A stretch of DNA of 64,000 nt from assembly GCA_963555705.1 (NCBI GenBank), contig OY743190.1, positions 21,583,491 to 21,647,490 on the forward strand. The letters run 5' to 3'. A program made the position numbers and the translations under genes. The DNA comes from Ligustrum vulgare. Taxonomy: Eukaryota > Streptophyta > Magnoliopsida > Lamiales > Oleaceae. Of the stretch, positions 1-10,229 are shown in pieces. How positions within the stretch are numbered: position 1 is the stretch's first letter; each line of letters begins with the position of its first letter. A model generated the notes under the pieces. The model was not told where the DNA came from. It searched no databases and saw only the letters and a program-made list of their open reading frames with translations.

Positions 1-1
1 T

Positions 2-187
2 GAGGTTGGTTGTGGTTCATGCTGCTATATTCCACGAGAGGGGAATAGTGTAGCCTACAAGTTAGCTTCATATGCAACTTCTTTAGTTGATTTTATTTCT
101 TGGATTGATTGTATTTCGTATTTTATTGCGTCCCAAGTCTTGGGCGACAGAATTGAAAGAGATTACAACTTTTTCATCAAAAAATAA
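2..187 (+). pseudogene. C-terminal end of an RNase H-like (RVT_3-type) reading frame, cut by the window edge
   Basis: An open frame enters from the left edge and stops at TAA 185-187, giving 61 residues. It contains IPREGNSVAYKLASYA followed by a Trp/Asp-rich stretch. In plant RNase H-like RVT_3 domains, found in LINE pol proteins and in related stand-alone plant proteins, the last helix has the pattern PR..N..AH.LA..A, and this matches with Tyr in place of the usual His. The upstream catalytic part lies outside the window, so I cannot tell whether it is a LINE 3' end or a domesticated RNase H-like protein. No LINE poly(A) tail is evident beyond a short A-rich run after the stop. The assignment rests on one motif. 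Confidence 0.5.
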
Positions 188-764
188 AAAATAAAAAAAC
201 TCTAAATCTTGATTATTAAGTATTTTAAAGACAAAATAATTTATCAAAACTCATAAACGTGACTTTAAAAAAATAGCTTTATTTATTAATATGCCACCAT
301 TGCTTTCATAAGTCATTCTCTCTGAAATCTGCAAAAGTAGTTAAAAAATAACGGAATGAGTATTTTGAATACTCAGTAGACTCATCGCCAATAATTAATT
401 TTTAAAATAATTGAACACATACTTATTCAACAAATACAGTGACCAAATCATCAGAATCATAGGTTTTCGTATCGTAAGGTGTGGGTAGTCTCGTCTCATG
501 CATTAAAGCTTTTAAGTTATGCATAACCAAATCATTTTCTCATTTTATCTCATAAGAGATGTTCTTGTCCCATCTCATCCATCAAAACATTTAAATGACG
601 TAAAAATCACATAATACCAATGTTTTCAAACCTGGTCCGGCCCAGAAACCCGCGACCCGGCCCAAAAACCGGGCCAGGTCACATTAAAAACCCGATCAAG
701 TCAAACTCGATCAACAACCCGGGTTGACTCGGGAAACGCGGTCGACCCGGACCCGGTGGGAAAG
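188..764. other. Non-coding stretch with a CCCGG-rich inverted tract
   Basis: I see no gene here. From about 628 the A/T-rich sequence changes to a tract rich in CCCGG and GGGTC (about 630-770), in which short inverted repeats such as CCCGGGTTGACTCGGG and GGCCCAAAAACCGGGCC recur. Similar ACCGGTT-rich sequence appears in an intron at 43.03-43.50 kb. This looks like the end of a non-autonomous element rather than host regulatory DNA. Confidence 0.4.
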
Positions 765-1565
765 TGAATGTTAAACCGCCTTGCGGTGGAAATGTGAATG
801 TTAACCTGGTTCCAAATAAGAACTGCTCACTACTCTCCGATTGACTAGAAGATACATCAAGTGAGCTCACGATGGAAATGAAGTAAAGTTTTGAAATGTT
901 TAAGTGGAAGTTTGAAAAGTTTGAAAGTTGTGAAAGGTTAAAGTGAATGGGGATACATATTTCAAATTGTTTTAAAGTATTTCATGTCATAAGCATGCAT
1001 CACTTGCACGAAGTTTTCTTACTGAGCTTTAGCTCACCCAAATCCCTCCCCAATATATTTCAAGTGATGAAAGCTAGATGAGACGAGTAGAGCATTTGGT
1101 GGCAGACTCAGGATATACTCGCTTCAACCTTTTTAAAATAAAGTCAAATTAGAATTTAGTTCAATTTCTCATTAATTATTATCTAATTTATTTATTATTG
1201 ATAATTGCTTGGTTGGAGTTAGCTTCGAGTAAGTATGAGTATCGTATTAGAGGTTAAATTACCTCTTGTTGTATTTGTTAAAGTTTATTATTTGGAATTA
1301 TATTGTTGAGGAGTTTGAGATTCTTTTTGAAAAGGGGTTTGATGATGTTTGAGATTGAATGAGTTGAGATGTGTGTTTTAAAATGGTTATGATGTCTCTC
1401 TACATGTTGGCTATGTCCAATTTATAGAGGAGACTATGTCGAAATCTCTGTAAAATTTCATAATAGAAAATGAAAATGTTGAGGTTTTAAATGATTCCTT
1501 TTCCGCATTTAAGTAAAGAAAAGTTAACATGCCTAGGTTTAAGATTTTGAACTTGGGGTGTTACA
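765..1565 (+). mobile_element. Ty3-type LTR fragment A (3' part)
   Basis: This segment matches 7065-7895 along its length. Shared blocks include GTTCCAAATAAG, TGACTAGAAG, CTTACTGAGCTTTAGCTC, GGTTGGCTATGTCC followed by TTATAGAGGAGACT, and the end ACTTGGGGTGTTACA. A terminal GGGGTGTTACA is typical of plant Ty3 chromovirus LTRs. No tRNA-complementary primer site (TGGTATCAGAGC) follows at 1566, so this is a solo or broken LTR. Its 5' part has been replaced by the CCCGG-rich tract. Confidence 0.65.
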
Positions 1566-1641
1566 GCCTCCGTCGCGTGGTGGCGCCGGTTTGGGGGTGG
1601 TTTTAAATGATTCCTTTTCCACATTTAAGTAAAGAAAACTT
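1483..1641 (+). repeat. 40-bp direct duplication straddling the LTR A end
   Basis: A 40-bp string beginning GGTTTTAAATGATTCC and ending AAGTAAAGAAAA occurs at 1483-1522 and again at 1599-1638, with one mismatch. The second copy lies 33 bp beyond the LTR terminus, so a piece of the LTR end has been repeated outside the element. Confidence 0.75.
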
Positions 1642-2499
1642 CTTTGCGTGTTTGACGGGAAGAACCGAGGCTTGGAGGATTTGGATTCTTGGATTTTTCG
1701 ACGACATTCTAGTCGAGGCGTCAAGGTAAGTGGTGGATTCGGTTATATCTTTCGTTTTATAGGATTTTGGGGTGAAGCAGTGGCGGTAGATTGGGTGGTG
1801 TGCGTTCGTCCGTGTGGGGTTGAGGCGGCGGCTGCGTTGGTTTGGTTGAGAGAGATGGATTTGGTTAATTGTAGAAATTGATTTTTGGCTTGGGGCGTGA
1901 TGTGGGTAGTGGTGAATGGTATGGTGGTGTTCTGATGGTGAAGAGCAATAGTGATGTTCGGTTTATGGTGTTGTTATGAATGTTGTGAAATTTAGATTCG
2001 GATTGGTAATGGAAAGGGCTGTGGTGGTGTTTCATTGTGGATGTGTTGATGCGATGGTTTGTGTTTGGCCAGTGGTTGCTCATGGTTCAAATGCGCAGTA
2101 GGTGGTGAATTGGCTATTTGCAGTCAGCAATAGGGGTTCGAAATAGGCTAGGTGATGAATTTGTGGTGTTCGAGTTTGTAGCATGTTCTGCAGTGAGGGA
2201 TTTAGGGATGAATGTGTGAAAGGGAAAGATTTTGGAAATTATAACCTGTTAAGGAGTTTTTGAACAATTGTTGTGGTGGAAATTGAGGAAAATTTGGAGG
2301 AAGAATCTGTGAAGGAAAAAGGAAAACTGTGGAGATAGGAAGAAACTGAGGGAAAATTAGAAATAAAAATTTGTTTATAAGGCAAGACGTGTGAGGGATG
2401 AAAAATACTTTGGGACAAGAAAATGATTGATTGGGTTTTAAATGGACTTGAATGATTGGTAATAACATTTGAGCTCAAGGAGTTGGATTGGATTAAAAA
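1642..2499. other. G/T-rich non-coding stretch
   Basis: I found no convincing gene. Open frames are short and in low-complexity TGG/GGT-rich DNA. A phrase near 1660-1725 (ACCGAGGC...GGTAAG) resembles 3190-3265 (ACCGAGAC...GGTAAG), suggesting two diverged copies of one repeat, probably from Ty3 LTRs. Confidence 0.35.
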
Positions 2500-2835
2500 T
2501 AGGGTCTTCACAAAAATACCCTACTTTTAGGTATCAAACTAAAATTTACTTCAATTTTATAAAATTTGAAAATTACTTATAGTAAAATTGTAAAAACTGA
2601 AAAATACTAATGATACTTCTCAAATAGGTTAGTATCACAGTATGATACTTATGATACTTTTCAATTTCCTTTTTTAGTATCACAATATGATACTTATGAT
2701 ACTTTTTCAATTTATTTAGTATCAAAGTGTGATACTTATGATACTTTTCAATTTTTTCTAGTATCACAATGTGATACTTTACAAATTTTTATGATACTGT
2801 CCCCAACATAAAATCAAACATTTTCATGGATTGTG
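2500..2835 (+). repeat. Minisatellite-bearing dispersed repeat, copy A
   Basis: The core (about 2610-2790) is an array of units of roughly 40-45 bp built on AGTATCACAATGTGATACTT followed by ATGATACTTTTCAATTT. Each unit contains the near-palindrome GTATCAC..TGTGATAC. Flanks include CACAAAAATACCCTA on the left and AACATAAAATCAAACA on the right. The same array and flanks occur inverted at 17505-17965, so this is one repeat family present twice in opposite orientation. Confidence 0.75.
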
Positions 2836-4061
2836 AGGTGCGGCAGTGCCTGTTGTAGCTGTTGGGAGAAAACCATAACCTTAAAGCTATTGGGAGAGTT
2901 AATTAGAAATCGAGGGCTCACTTAAAATTTTGGCAAAACTCTAGGATTTAAGAGTGGAATTTCATATTTTATAATAAAGCTCTCATCCCAAATACATCTG
3001 TTTGTCCTTTTTTCAGAGAGTGAGGCTTGGATGCAATTTGAAATTGGGTTTCTACATTTAACAGAGTTCCGACCAAAATTTAGGCCGGCAGTGGGATGCT
3101 AACGACAAAGGTGGTCTACACAACAACTACGCATGAGAATAGAGGTCGGAAAATGGGGTTTTGGGTGGATTTGGTGCAAATCGAAAGTAAAACCGAGACT
3201 TGAATGCTGACGATTTTTGGTGTTTCCGACGAGACTCGAACGTAAATGGACTGAAGTTCGAGGTAAGACATTGGGTCACCTCTATTTTCTTGGTTTCTTG
3301 TGTTTTTGGTTTGATTTTCGGATTGTTGCGGTTCTATGGTGTAGTGTGTAGTGGTGGTCTGTTGTGTTTGTGCAGCATTTTGGAGAGGTGCGGGGGGTTA
3401 GCAGTTGTTTTGACGGAAATGGGATGATTGTTTAAGATGGTGGTGGTTCGGTGGTGTCACAGCCTGGTGGTTCGGTGGTTTTAGGTGGTGTTGTCTCGGT
3501 GGTATTACGGCCTGGTGGTTTAGTGGGTTTAGGTGGTGGTGGTGGTTCGATACTTTACGGCGATGATGGCGGTGGCCTATCGACGTTGTTTGGCCCTAAT
3601 TTTAGGTCGTGGTGGTTCCATGGTGTATGGCGGTGATGGTGGTGACCTACCGACGATGGAGGCAGTGGATGTAGCATCACTGCAGCTGGTTGGAAGAAGA
3701 CTAAGTATTTTTCAAATTTTTTCTTTTGGATAGTAAAAATAGGTTTTGTTACTTAAACACATTAATCTGCACAATTAATCCTTAAAAATAGTTTGAACTC
3801 AAATTAGTTAAAGTTTGGTCTTTAAAATAAATAATGAACATGAGGCATTTCTAAAGAAATTGGAATTTGACTAAGATTTTAAATAAATTTAATTTAACTT
3901 AAAATGGCTAGACGAACACATTTTAAAATAAACAGGCAAGGTCGTAGCGACACGTTTTTAACAAATATTTTAATATTTATTTAAATAAGTAACAAGAAAT
4001 TCCTGATCGTTACATGTTGAAGATAGGGCCTTAATTTTGTACATGTAAAATAAAGAGTTAG
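2836..4061. other. Non-coding stretch with GGTGGTGG-rich DNA
   Basis: No gene is supported. Between 3430 and 3660 the sequence is an imprecise GGTGGT/CGGTGG-rich tract that gives short Gly/Val-rich open frames with no recognisable domain. 3740-4060 is A/T-rich and looks like decayed retroelement DNA. Confidence 0.35.
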
Positions 4062-6040
4062 TCAAAACTTTTGTATAGCTAAATAATTATATTCACATTT
4101 GTTCAACTGTCTACTAAGGTAATACATTGCTCTTTCCTCACCCAATTGGTCTTTCTGAGCAACCATTTTAGTTATAGAGTCTTGTTCTGTTGATATGTTT
4201 ATTTTTACTAGCTGCTCTTGAATGGCTAAGACCAACACAGGTGGCCTTAATAAGTATGTCTTCAAGCTGTCAAAAGTCCTTTGATGTTTTTTCCAGACCA
4301 ATTCTTCCTAACTTTTGAGCATTAAAAGAGATAAAAAAAAAAAAAAAACTTTCGTTCGTACAACACAATTGGAAATAAAATGCCTTAAAAAGTTGATCCA
4401 AAAAATCTTTCTAAAACTTTTTTACTAATAGGCGGTTTGACCACTAATATGGTCTTTACTTTATTTTTATCTAGGTCAATTCCCCTGTTGTGCACCAGAA
4501 AACCCAAGAAATTACCTAAATTAATGCAAAATGCACATTTTAAAGGTTCAACTTCAATTTATGTTGCCTCATTCGTTCAAATGAGCATTTTATTTGTTGG
4601 AAATTCTCTTCTTTTTTGAGCAATTTGACCACTATATCTATCATCTATATAAACCTCAACAAATTCACTAGTATTTTATGAAAAATTAAGTTCACTAGCC
4701 CCAAGATTTTTATGCCGAATGTCATGACTACCCATTCATAACATCCTAAGGCCCTAGGCATCTATAAGCATTTTTATGTACATCTTCTTTAGCTATGTAA
4801 AAAAATTATACTCAGAATAACCATTCATAAAGGAGTATATAGTGTGCCCAACAGTGGAATTAGCTAAGTAATCTACTATTAGCATTGAGTATTCATCTTT
4901 AGACGTAGCTAGATTTAAATTTCTAAAATCTATGCACACTCTTATTTTACCATTATTTTTTAAGACAGGTACAACACTAGACAAACATTCCAAATATCTG
5001 GTTGTTCTAAGAAAACATTCTTTTAGCAATCGTTCTATTTCTTTCTTTACTCCAGGAAATACATTGAGTGCAAAACGTCTAGGTGGTTGTTTATGAGGCT
5101 TGAAGTTAGGTTTGGTGGGTAATCTATGCTTTAGCGAATTCCTATCTAAGTCAGGCTTTTTAATCATATCCCAAGCAAAGCAATGTTTATATTTTTTCAA
5201 TAAAGAAACTAACTTGTTTCTAACCTTTTCATCAAATAACTGGCTAATAAAAGCGAGACAATTTTCTTCTTCATCACCAATGTTTACTCTCACCAGTGGA
5301 TCTTGTGCTTGAACATACCTTGACTTTGCGATCCTCATCAAATTACCCCAAGTTTGTAGGAGTTTCTTCTTCCAAGCAGTCCACCTTGTTAACTTCGTTT
5401 TGTAAGTTGTGCTTCAGGCCAAATGCAGCCATCTTGTCTTTCAGTAATACAAATGTTTTTTGTCCTTTCATCTTTTCTTCGAACTCGTTTTTATAAACCA
5501 TTAATTTGGCTTTGAGGTCCGTGATCTTGGCCAAAATATTCTGTGTTTTGTTTTGCGCTTCATTGATTATATTTTTGTCAACTACTGGCTCTTCAATAAC
5601 CAATTGAGTAAACAATTTAGTAGGAGCATCCACTGAATATGGCTCTTCACTTTGTGCTATTATTTGTGTTTCTTCTTCTCTTTGAACCACACTGACTGGT
5701 CCATAATTTCCTTCATACATGAATCGTTCTACTGAGTTAGCTTTTGCTACAAAAGGCTGTTGATCAACCTACACGACTTCAACCTCTTCTTTATCGTTCC
5801 AGAATACTATGCACTGATGGAGCGATAAGGGGATGCACTGACTCCTAATGTATCCAGTCTTTTCCTAATAATATATTATAACCGGTGGGTCCATCTATTA
5901 TATAGAAAGATGACGGTCTTAGTATTAATCCCCACTGTCACCTCCCAAGGCATTACCCATTTGGCTGAAGTTTTTCCTCCGTTGAAGTTGGTCAACACCA
6001 CTTTTGTTTGGATGATGTTGACGTCATACTTGGGAAAACT
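4062..6040 (-). pseudogene. Decayed Ty3 (Tat/Ogre-like) pol fragment: protease, RT, start of RNase H
   Basis: Read on the minus strand, the order is protease tail (about 6040-5800), spacer, reverse transcriptase and RNase H start. The protease tail shows VVLTNFNGG and a frame-broken match to the usual IIDGPTGYN..LG region. The spacer is an open stretch at 5720-5343 with a coiled-coil-like segment. RT begins with HCFAWD, HRLPTKP and KQPPRRFALNVFPGVKKEIE (5341-4793), then RVCIDFRNLN; the catalytic VEVYIDD lies at about 4640-4660, followed by GNFLGFLVHNRGIDLDKNK. RNase H begins in AMYYLSRQLNKCEYNYLAIQK (4301-4062). PRRF, YIDD and FLGF..H.RGI are diagnostic of plant Tat/Ogre-type pol. There are several stops and frameshifts. 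No LTR in matching orientation adjoins it. Confidence 0.8.
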
Positions 6041-7064
6041 TCTTTATAATTATCATTTTGTAAGGGATAGGTGCTGGTTGTGAAGCTGGTCAACACCACT
6101 TCAATTCTTTCCTTGCTCTTGAATTCATTAACCAATATGTAGGTGCTGGCTGTGGTTGGAAATTAGGTTACAAACTGGATGTGATTCTCTATTAGTTTAA
6201 TGTTGTTTTTAAATGGAAATTCTCAAATTTAGAGATTTCAAATAATCAGGTTGTCTGAACTGAATTTTAATGTACATTTTTATTATAATTGTCATTGTCA
6301 GATTTATGAGTAATTAGGGCGCTAATTGAAATTGTCCATGTGACAACTAAGTTGTGATAATATTGAGTAGTTTTGACTTTTGAATAATTTGATAAGTAAG
6401 ATTTCGATGTTTCTTACCCTTGAATTTAAACACTTATTTCGAATGTGATAGTATATGTGTTTGACATGATTTAAGGACACGTTTGAGTTAAATTACGAGT
6501 CTAATAGAAATGTTAACCTCAGTTATGAGTTTTTTTTATAATATTGAATAGGATGATGAACGTGTTTGTTTCAAATCTAAAGTTATACCTTATTTATGAA
6601 TGGATATAATTAGGAATTTTGGTACATTGACGTCACGGGCATCCGAGACTTTTCCTATTGCAAATTCAGAAACGGTAAATTTCTAAGGACTGCTGGTAAG
6701 TAAACTTCCCCCTATTTTCATCAAAGTTGAATGTAAATGTGAAAATTATGTGTAAATGACTGTCTTGCAACTTAATTGCTTTGATGAATTTCATTTACTT
6801 TGTGAAAGTATATGTTATTATGGAGAATGTTCAAGCATGCACATTATCATGTCATTGCATCATCAAGCATGCATTGACATCGAAATTGGAAAGTGAAATG
6901 TTTTTAAATGAAAGAAATGTGTCAAGGTGCAAGTTTGTTCAAAAGTTATGTATCCCAAGTTTTTAAAGAAAGAATGGGTGTACTTCTAGTTCACGAAAGT
7001 TGCGAGTGGGAAATGGGGCGCGGGGGACCGGCATACCCGAATTAAGTCGCTCTGCGACGGAATG
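6041..7064. other. Probable 5' part of Ty3 LTR B; no gene
   Basis: The sequence is A/T-rich and non-coding. Phrases near 6620-6720 (TTGACGTCACGGGCATCC, then a short exon-like ATTTCTAAGGACTGCTGGTAAG) resemble the internal part of chromovirus LTRs, and the stretch runs without a break into LTR B. The LTR start could not be fixed. Confidence 0.35.
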
Positions 7065-7895
7065 TTAAATCGCTTTGCAGTGGGAAAGTGAATGTTAAAC
7101 CGCTTCGCGGTGGGATCTGGTTCCAAATAAGTAATTGCCCACTGTATTATGATTGACTAGAAGTTACACCAAGTGAACTCACGATGGAAAAGAAGTGAAA
7201 GTTTTGAAATGTCAAGTGAAAGTTTTGAAATGTTAAGTGAAAGTTTGAAAAGTTTGAATGTTTTAGAAAGTAAAGTAAATGGGGATACATATATGGAGTT
7301 TTTAAAGCATTCATGTCATAAGCATGCATTCATGCATACAGTTTACTTACTGAGCTTTAGCTCACCCCAATCCCTCCCCATATTTCAGGTGATGAAAGTT
7401 AGATGATCCGAGGAGAACACTTGGCGGCTGACTCAGACAGTACCTGCTGTTGCTTTAATTAATAAAGTTAAATTTATTCAAGTTATCATTAAATTTATTC
7501 CTTCATTTATTATCATGGATAATGTTTTGGTTGAAGTTAGTTTTGATTTCGTATGGGTAACGTATTAGGGGTTAAATTACCTCTTATTGCAATTGTCAAT
7601 GTCCGTTGATTTTGGGGAAATCTTATGCTTGAGGAGTTTGGGGAATGAATGAATTGGTTTTGGCGATGATGAATGTGATTGTGGTGTGATTGATGCTTTG
7701 AATTTTGAAATGGTCTTGATGTCCCTCTACAGGTTGGCTATGTCCAATTTATAGAGGAGACTCTGCCGAAATTTCTGTAAAATTTTATAATAGATAAATG
7801 AATATTTTAATTGTGCAAATGTTTTAAATTCCGCATATAATGTGAATGGAAGTTAACACGCCTAGGTTTTAGACTTTCAAACTTGGGGTGTTACA
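7065..7895 (+). mobile_element. Ty3-type LTR fragment B
   Basis: This is the homologue of LTR A at 765-1565, sharing CCGCTTCGCGGTGGG-like units, CTGAGCTTTAGCTCACCCC, TAGAGGAGACTC and the terminal ACTTGGGGTGTTACA at 7881-7895. Near 7045-7115 an approximately 30-bp element (GAATGTTAAA.CGCT..GC.GTGGGA) is repeated two to three times. DNA after 7895 has no primer-binding site, so this too looks like a solo LTR. The adjacent Tat-like pol is of a different lineage and on the other strand. Confidence 0.65.
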
Positions 7896-8558
7896 ATATA
7901 TGTATAATTAACTGTTATATTGATAAAATACTATATAGAATACGTATTAAGCAAGAATTGAGCTTTTAATTTCCACCAAACGAACCTAAACCCATCTCTC
8001 ACCTATAAATTAGAGAGTTGTCTCCTCTCTACCCCTTACCTCATGCACAACCGGAATTCAGAGAGGGAAGCTCGGCTCAGAGAAAATCAAGAGTAAGAAA
8101 TAAACCTTAACTCTTGATTTCTATGGGGATCACCTCTTCCTATCGATCTATGCATCAGGTGTTAACAATTATGGATTCTATGAGAGAAATTTTTTCCCTT
8201 CTCCCTGATGAAAACTATGAAAATAAGGAGAATGATTTAGCTGTATTAAAGAAGAGAAAAATGGGAATTAAAGCTATGGGTAGCTTCATCGTAGATGAAT
8301 CGAGGATGAATTCTTAAGGGGGAGCTATTGGTGGTATCCTTGATCCGACTTTTTGATCAATAATTCTTGATCGTTTTTCTATAGACATTAAATAAAAAGG
8401 CTATCTAGAATTTGAGTATGTTTAAACCTTTGAAATCTCTAAATTTTCAGGTCCAAAATCTTAGAGGAAAGCTTGGAACACCGTGAGTAATGTATATTTA
8501 TTTTATGTGTATCTTATATGTTTAATTGGTTAATTTTTTTAACTATGTCATGTATGTA
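7896..8558. other. Stretch without a supported gene
   Basis: A CTATAAATTAGAGAG sequence near 8004 and a purine-rich TTAAGGGGGAGCT near 8316 could be the TATA box and polypurine tract of a decayed retroelement. The single open frame of 67 codons at 8114-8317 matches nothing I recognise and I do not call it a gene. Confidence 0.3.
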
Positions 8559-8563
8559 GAGGA

Positions 8564-8762
8564 TGTAGCGTACCCGGTCCTCAAGGGCTGCCATCCATCT
8601 ACTCATAGTCTTTTCACTCCCCCCTGATCGTCCTGCTCCTCAAGGGTTGGCAGCCTTGTTTCTAGAAAGTGGATTTTTGCCTCCCCAGGGATTCGAACCT
8701 TGTACCTAGGGGTTAAGTATAAACTTCATGAAATTCCTAGTACCATTAGACCAATTCTTTGT
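8564..8762 (-). mobile_element. tRNA-derived SINE candidate
   Basis: On the minus strand an A box TGGTCTAATGG (within 8740-8753) is followed about 40 bp later by a B box GGTTCGAATCC (8689-8699). Both match the RNA polymerase III consensus, with tRNA-like spacing. Downstream is a non-tRNA body of about 125 bp ending near 8564. The sequence between the boxes does not fold into a proper tRNA, so this is a SINE head and not a tRNA gene. It abuts the Cassandra LTR and occupies the place where that LTR should begin. No clear SINE target duplication was found. Confidence 0.5.
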
Positions 8763-8971
8763 TTTCCGGAAGTCCATCGTTAGAAACTCCACAGTTAAGT
8801 GTGTTTGGCTTGGAGCAATTCTGGGATGGGTAACCTCCTGGGAAGTTTTCTCGGAGAGCGTGCGAGTGAGGACAAAACATACTGAAAAGACTCATGTTGG
8901 TACAGTAGGGACAGTATGCCGTCATCTAACGGCCGGGACAGCCCGTTAAGTGGGACCCGGGTCATTACAAA

Positions 8972-8984
8972 TGGTATCAGAGCC
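8972..8984 (+). other. Primer-binding site of the Cassandra element
   Basis: TGGTATCAGAGCC, complementary to the 3' end of initiator tRNA-Met, lies two bases after the left LTR end (TTACA at 8965-8969). Confidence 0.85.
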
Positions 8985-9105
8985 GACCTCCAGCCGAAAA
9001 TCGGGAACTAAGTGCTACACCATAGGGCAGGAGCCACCTCTATAATCTCAACGCTTGACAACAGATCCTCATATGTGTTAAGCGCGATAAGGATGTTGTG
9101 AATCT

Positions 9106-9118
9106 AACAGGGGGTGAT
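9106..9118 (+). other. Polypurine tract of the Cassandra element
   Basis: AACAGGGGGTGAT directly precedes the right LTR that starts TGTAATACC at 9119; this is the usual plus-strand primer position. Confidence 0.7.
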
Positions 9119-9400
9119 TGTAATACCTCGACTAAGAAAGATTAAAAGAAACGATAGGTACTACTCATACCAACAAGGTGCACCTTCTTTTCCGGAAGTC
9201 CATCGTTAGAAACTCCACAGTTAAGCGTGCTTGGCTTGGAGAAATTCTGGGATGGGTAACCTCCTGGGAAGTTTTCTCGAAGAGTGTTCGAGTGAGGACA
9301 AAGCATGCTGAAAAGACTCGTGTTGCTACAGTGGGGACAGTACGCCGTCATCTAACGGTCGGGACAGCCCGTTAAGTAGGACCCGGGTCGTTACAGAGGA

Positions 9401-10229
9401 TAATCGTTTTTGTGATGGTTGTGACATGGAATAATTGATCTTAAGTAATTTTGTTGCCTCAATCCACCTGTATACTAGCATACTTTTTAGATGACTTTTG
9501 TATGTGGAATGGAGTTAAAAATCTAATTAGTCCATGTAAAAATTGATTTTTGGGAAATTTAGGCACTAAGCACAATCGATTTATGGACTAATTTGATGAC
9601 AAATGTTATAATGAAAATAATTTTTGAGGTGATGAAAATATACAAGATAATCTGATGTTAATAGTAGCCTGAAATGTTAAATTTTGGGTATGGACAAATT
9701 CTTGGACATAAACCGAGAGCTAATAGTAAGGTAATTAGAGTAATTAACTTAAATAATTGTTAAAGAAATAATTCATGGACTAATTCTTGAAGAATGAAAT
9801 TTTAAGGTCTATATAGAATAAGAGTTTAATGATTATTGAGAGCCTTGAAGGTTACGGTTTTGAAGCTATTAATACCATATGATTGTGTGATTTTGTAAAT
9901 AAAAAATATATTATTCATGAGTTTCTTGCTTAGCGGTCATTATGTGCAAAAGTTCATTTATAAAAGATGGCCACAAATTATTATGTATTCTGTCGTGTTT
10001 GATGGGATAATGCATGTATGAAATTGTAGTTGAGGGTTGATGAATATGAATTTTGTATACGGTATTAATATTATTGGAGAAACAATTGTAGAAAATAAAT
10101 GTGCTCTCTATGTTCTTACTTGCTTATAGTTGATTATATGCAAAGTTGTGAAAACTTAAGAGGGAATGTGTGACTATGCTACTGTGTTGATACTAATAAC
10201 ATGAACATAAGATTTTTAAAGATGCATGA
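9401..10229. other. A/T-rich stretch, nothing recognised
   Basis: There are no open frames over 60 codons and no repeat ends or RNA gene signatures. It may be decayed pol of the copia element to its right, but no motif supports this. Confidence 0.3.

Larger units (their letters stand above)
8763..9395 (+). mobile_element. Cassandra-type TRIM retrotransposon with 5S-rRNA-like LTRs
   Basis: Two similar LTRs flank only about 149 bp of non-coding DNA. The right LTR is 9119-9395, starting TGTAATACC and ending GTTACA. The left LTR is preserved from about 8763 to 8969 and lacks its 5' third. Both contain a 5S rRNA internal promoter: A-box-like AGTTAAGCGTGCTTGG at 9219-9234 (8793-8808 in the left copy) and GATGGGTAACCTCCTGGGAAG at 9251-9271 (8825-8845). 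5S-like LTRs, very short internal DNA, a tRNA-Met primer site and a polypurine tract define Cassandra. It has no coding capacity and must move in trans. GAGGA at 9396-9400 could be the target duplication, with its partner at 8559-8563 beyond the SINE. Confidence 0.88.

Noticed and set aside
3451..3733. Two overlapping Gly/Val-rich frames
   Set aside because: They arise from a GGTGG-rich low-complexity tract and match nothing.
8689..8753. Possible tRNA gene on the minus strand
   Set aside because: A and B boxes are good, but no acceptor stem or anticodon arm can be paired; better explained as a SINE head.
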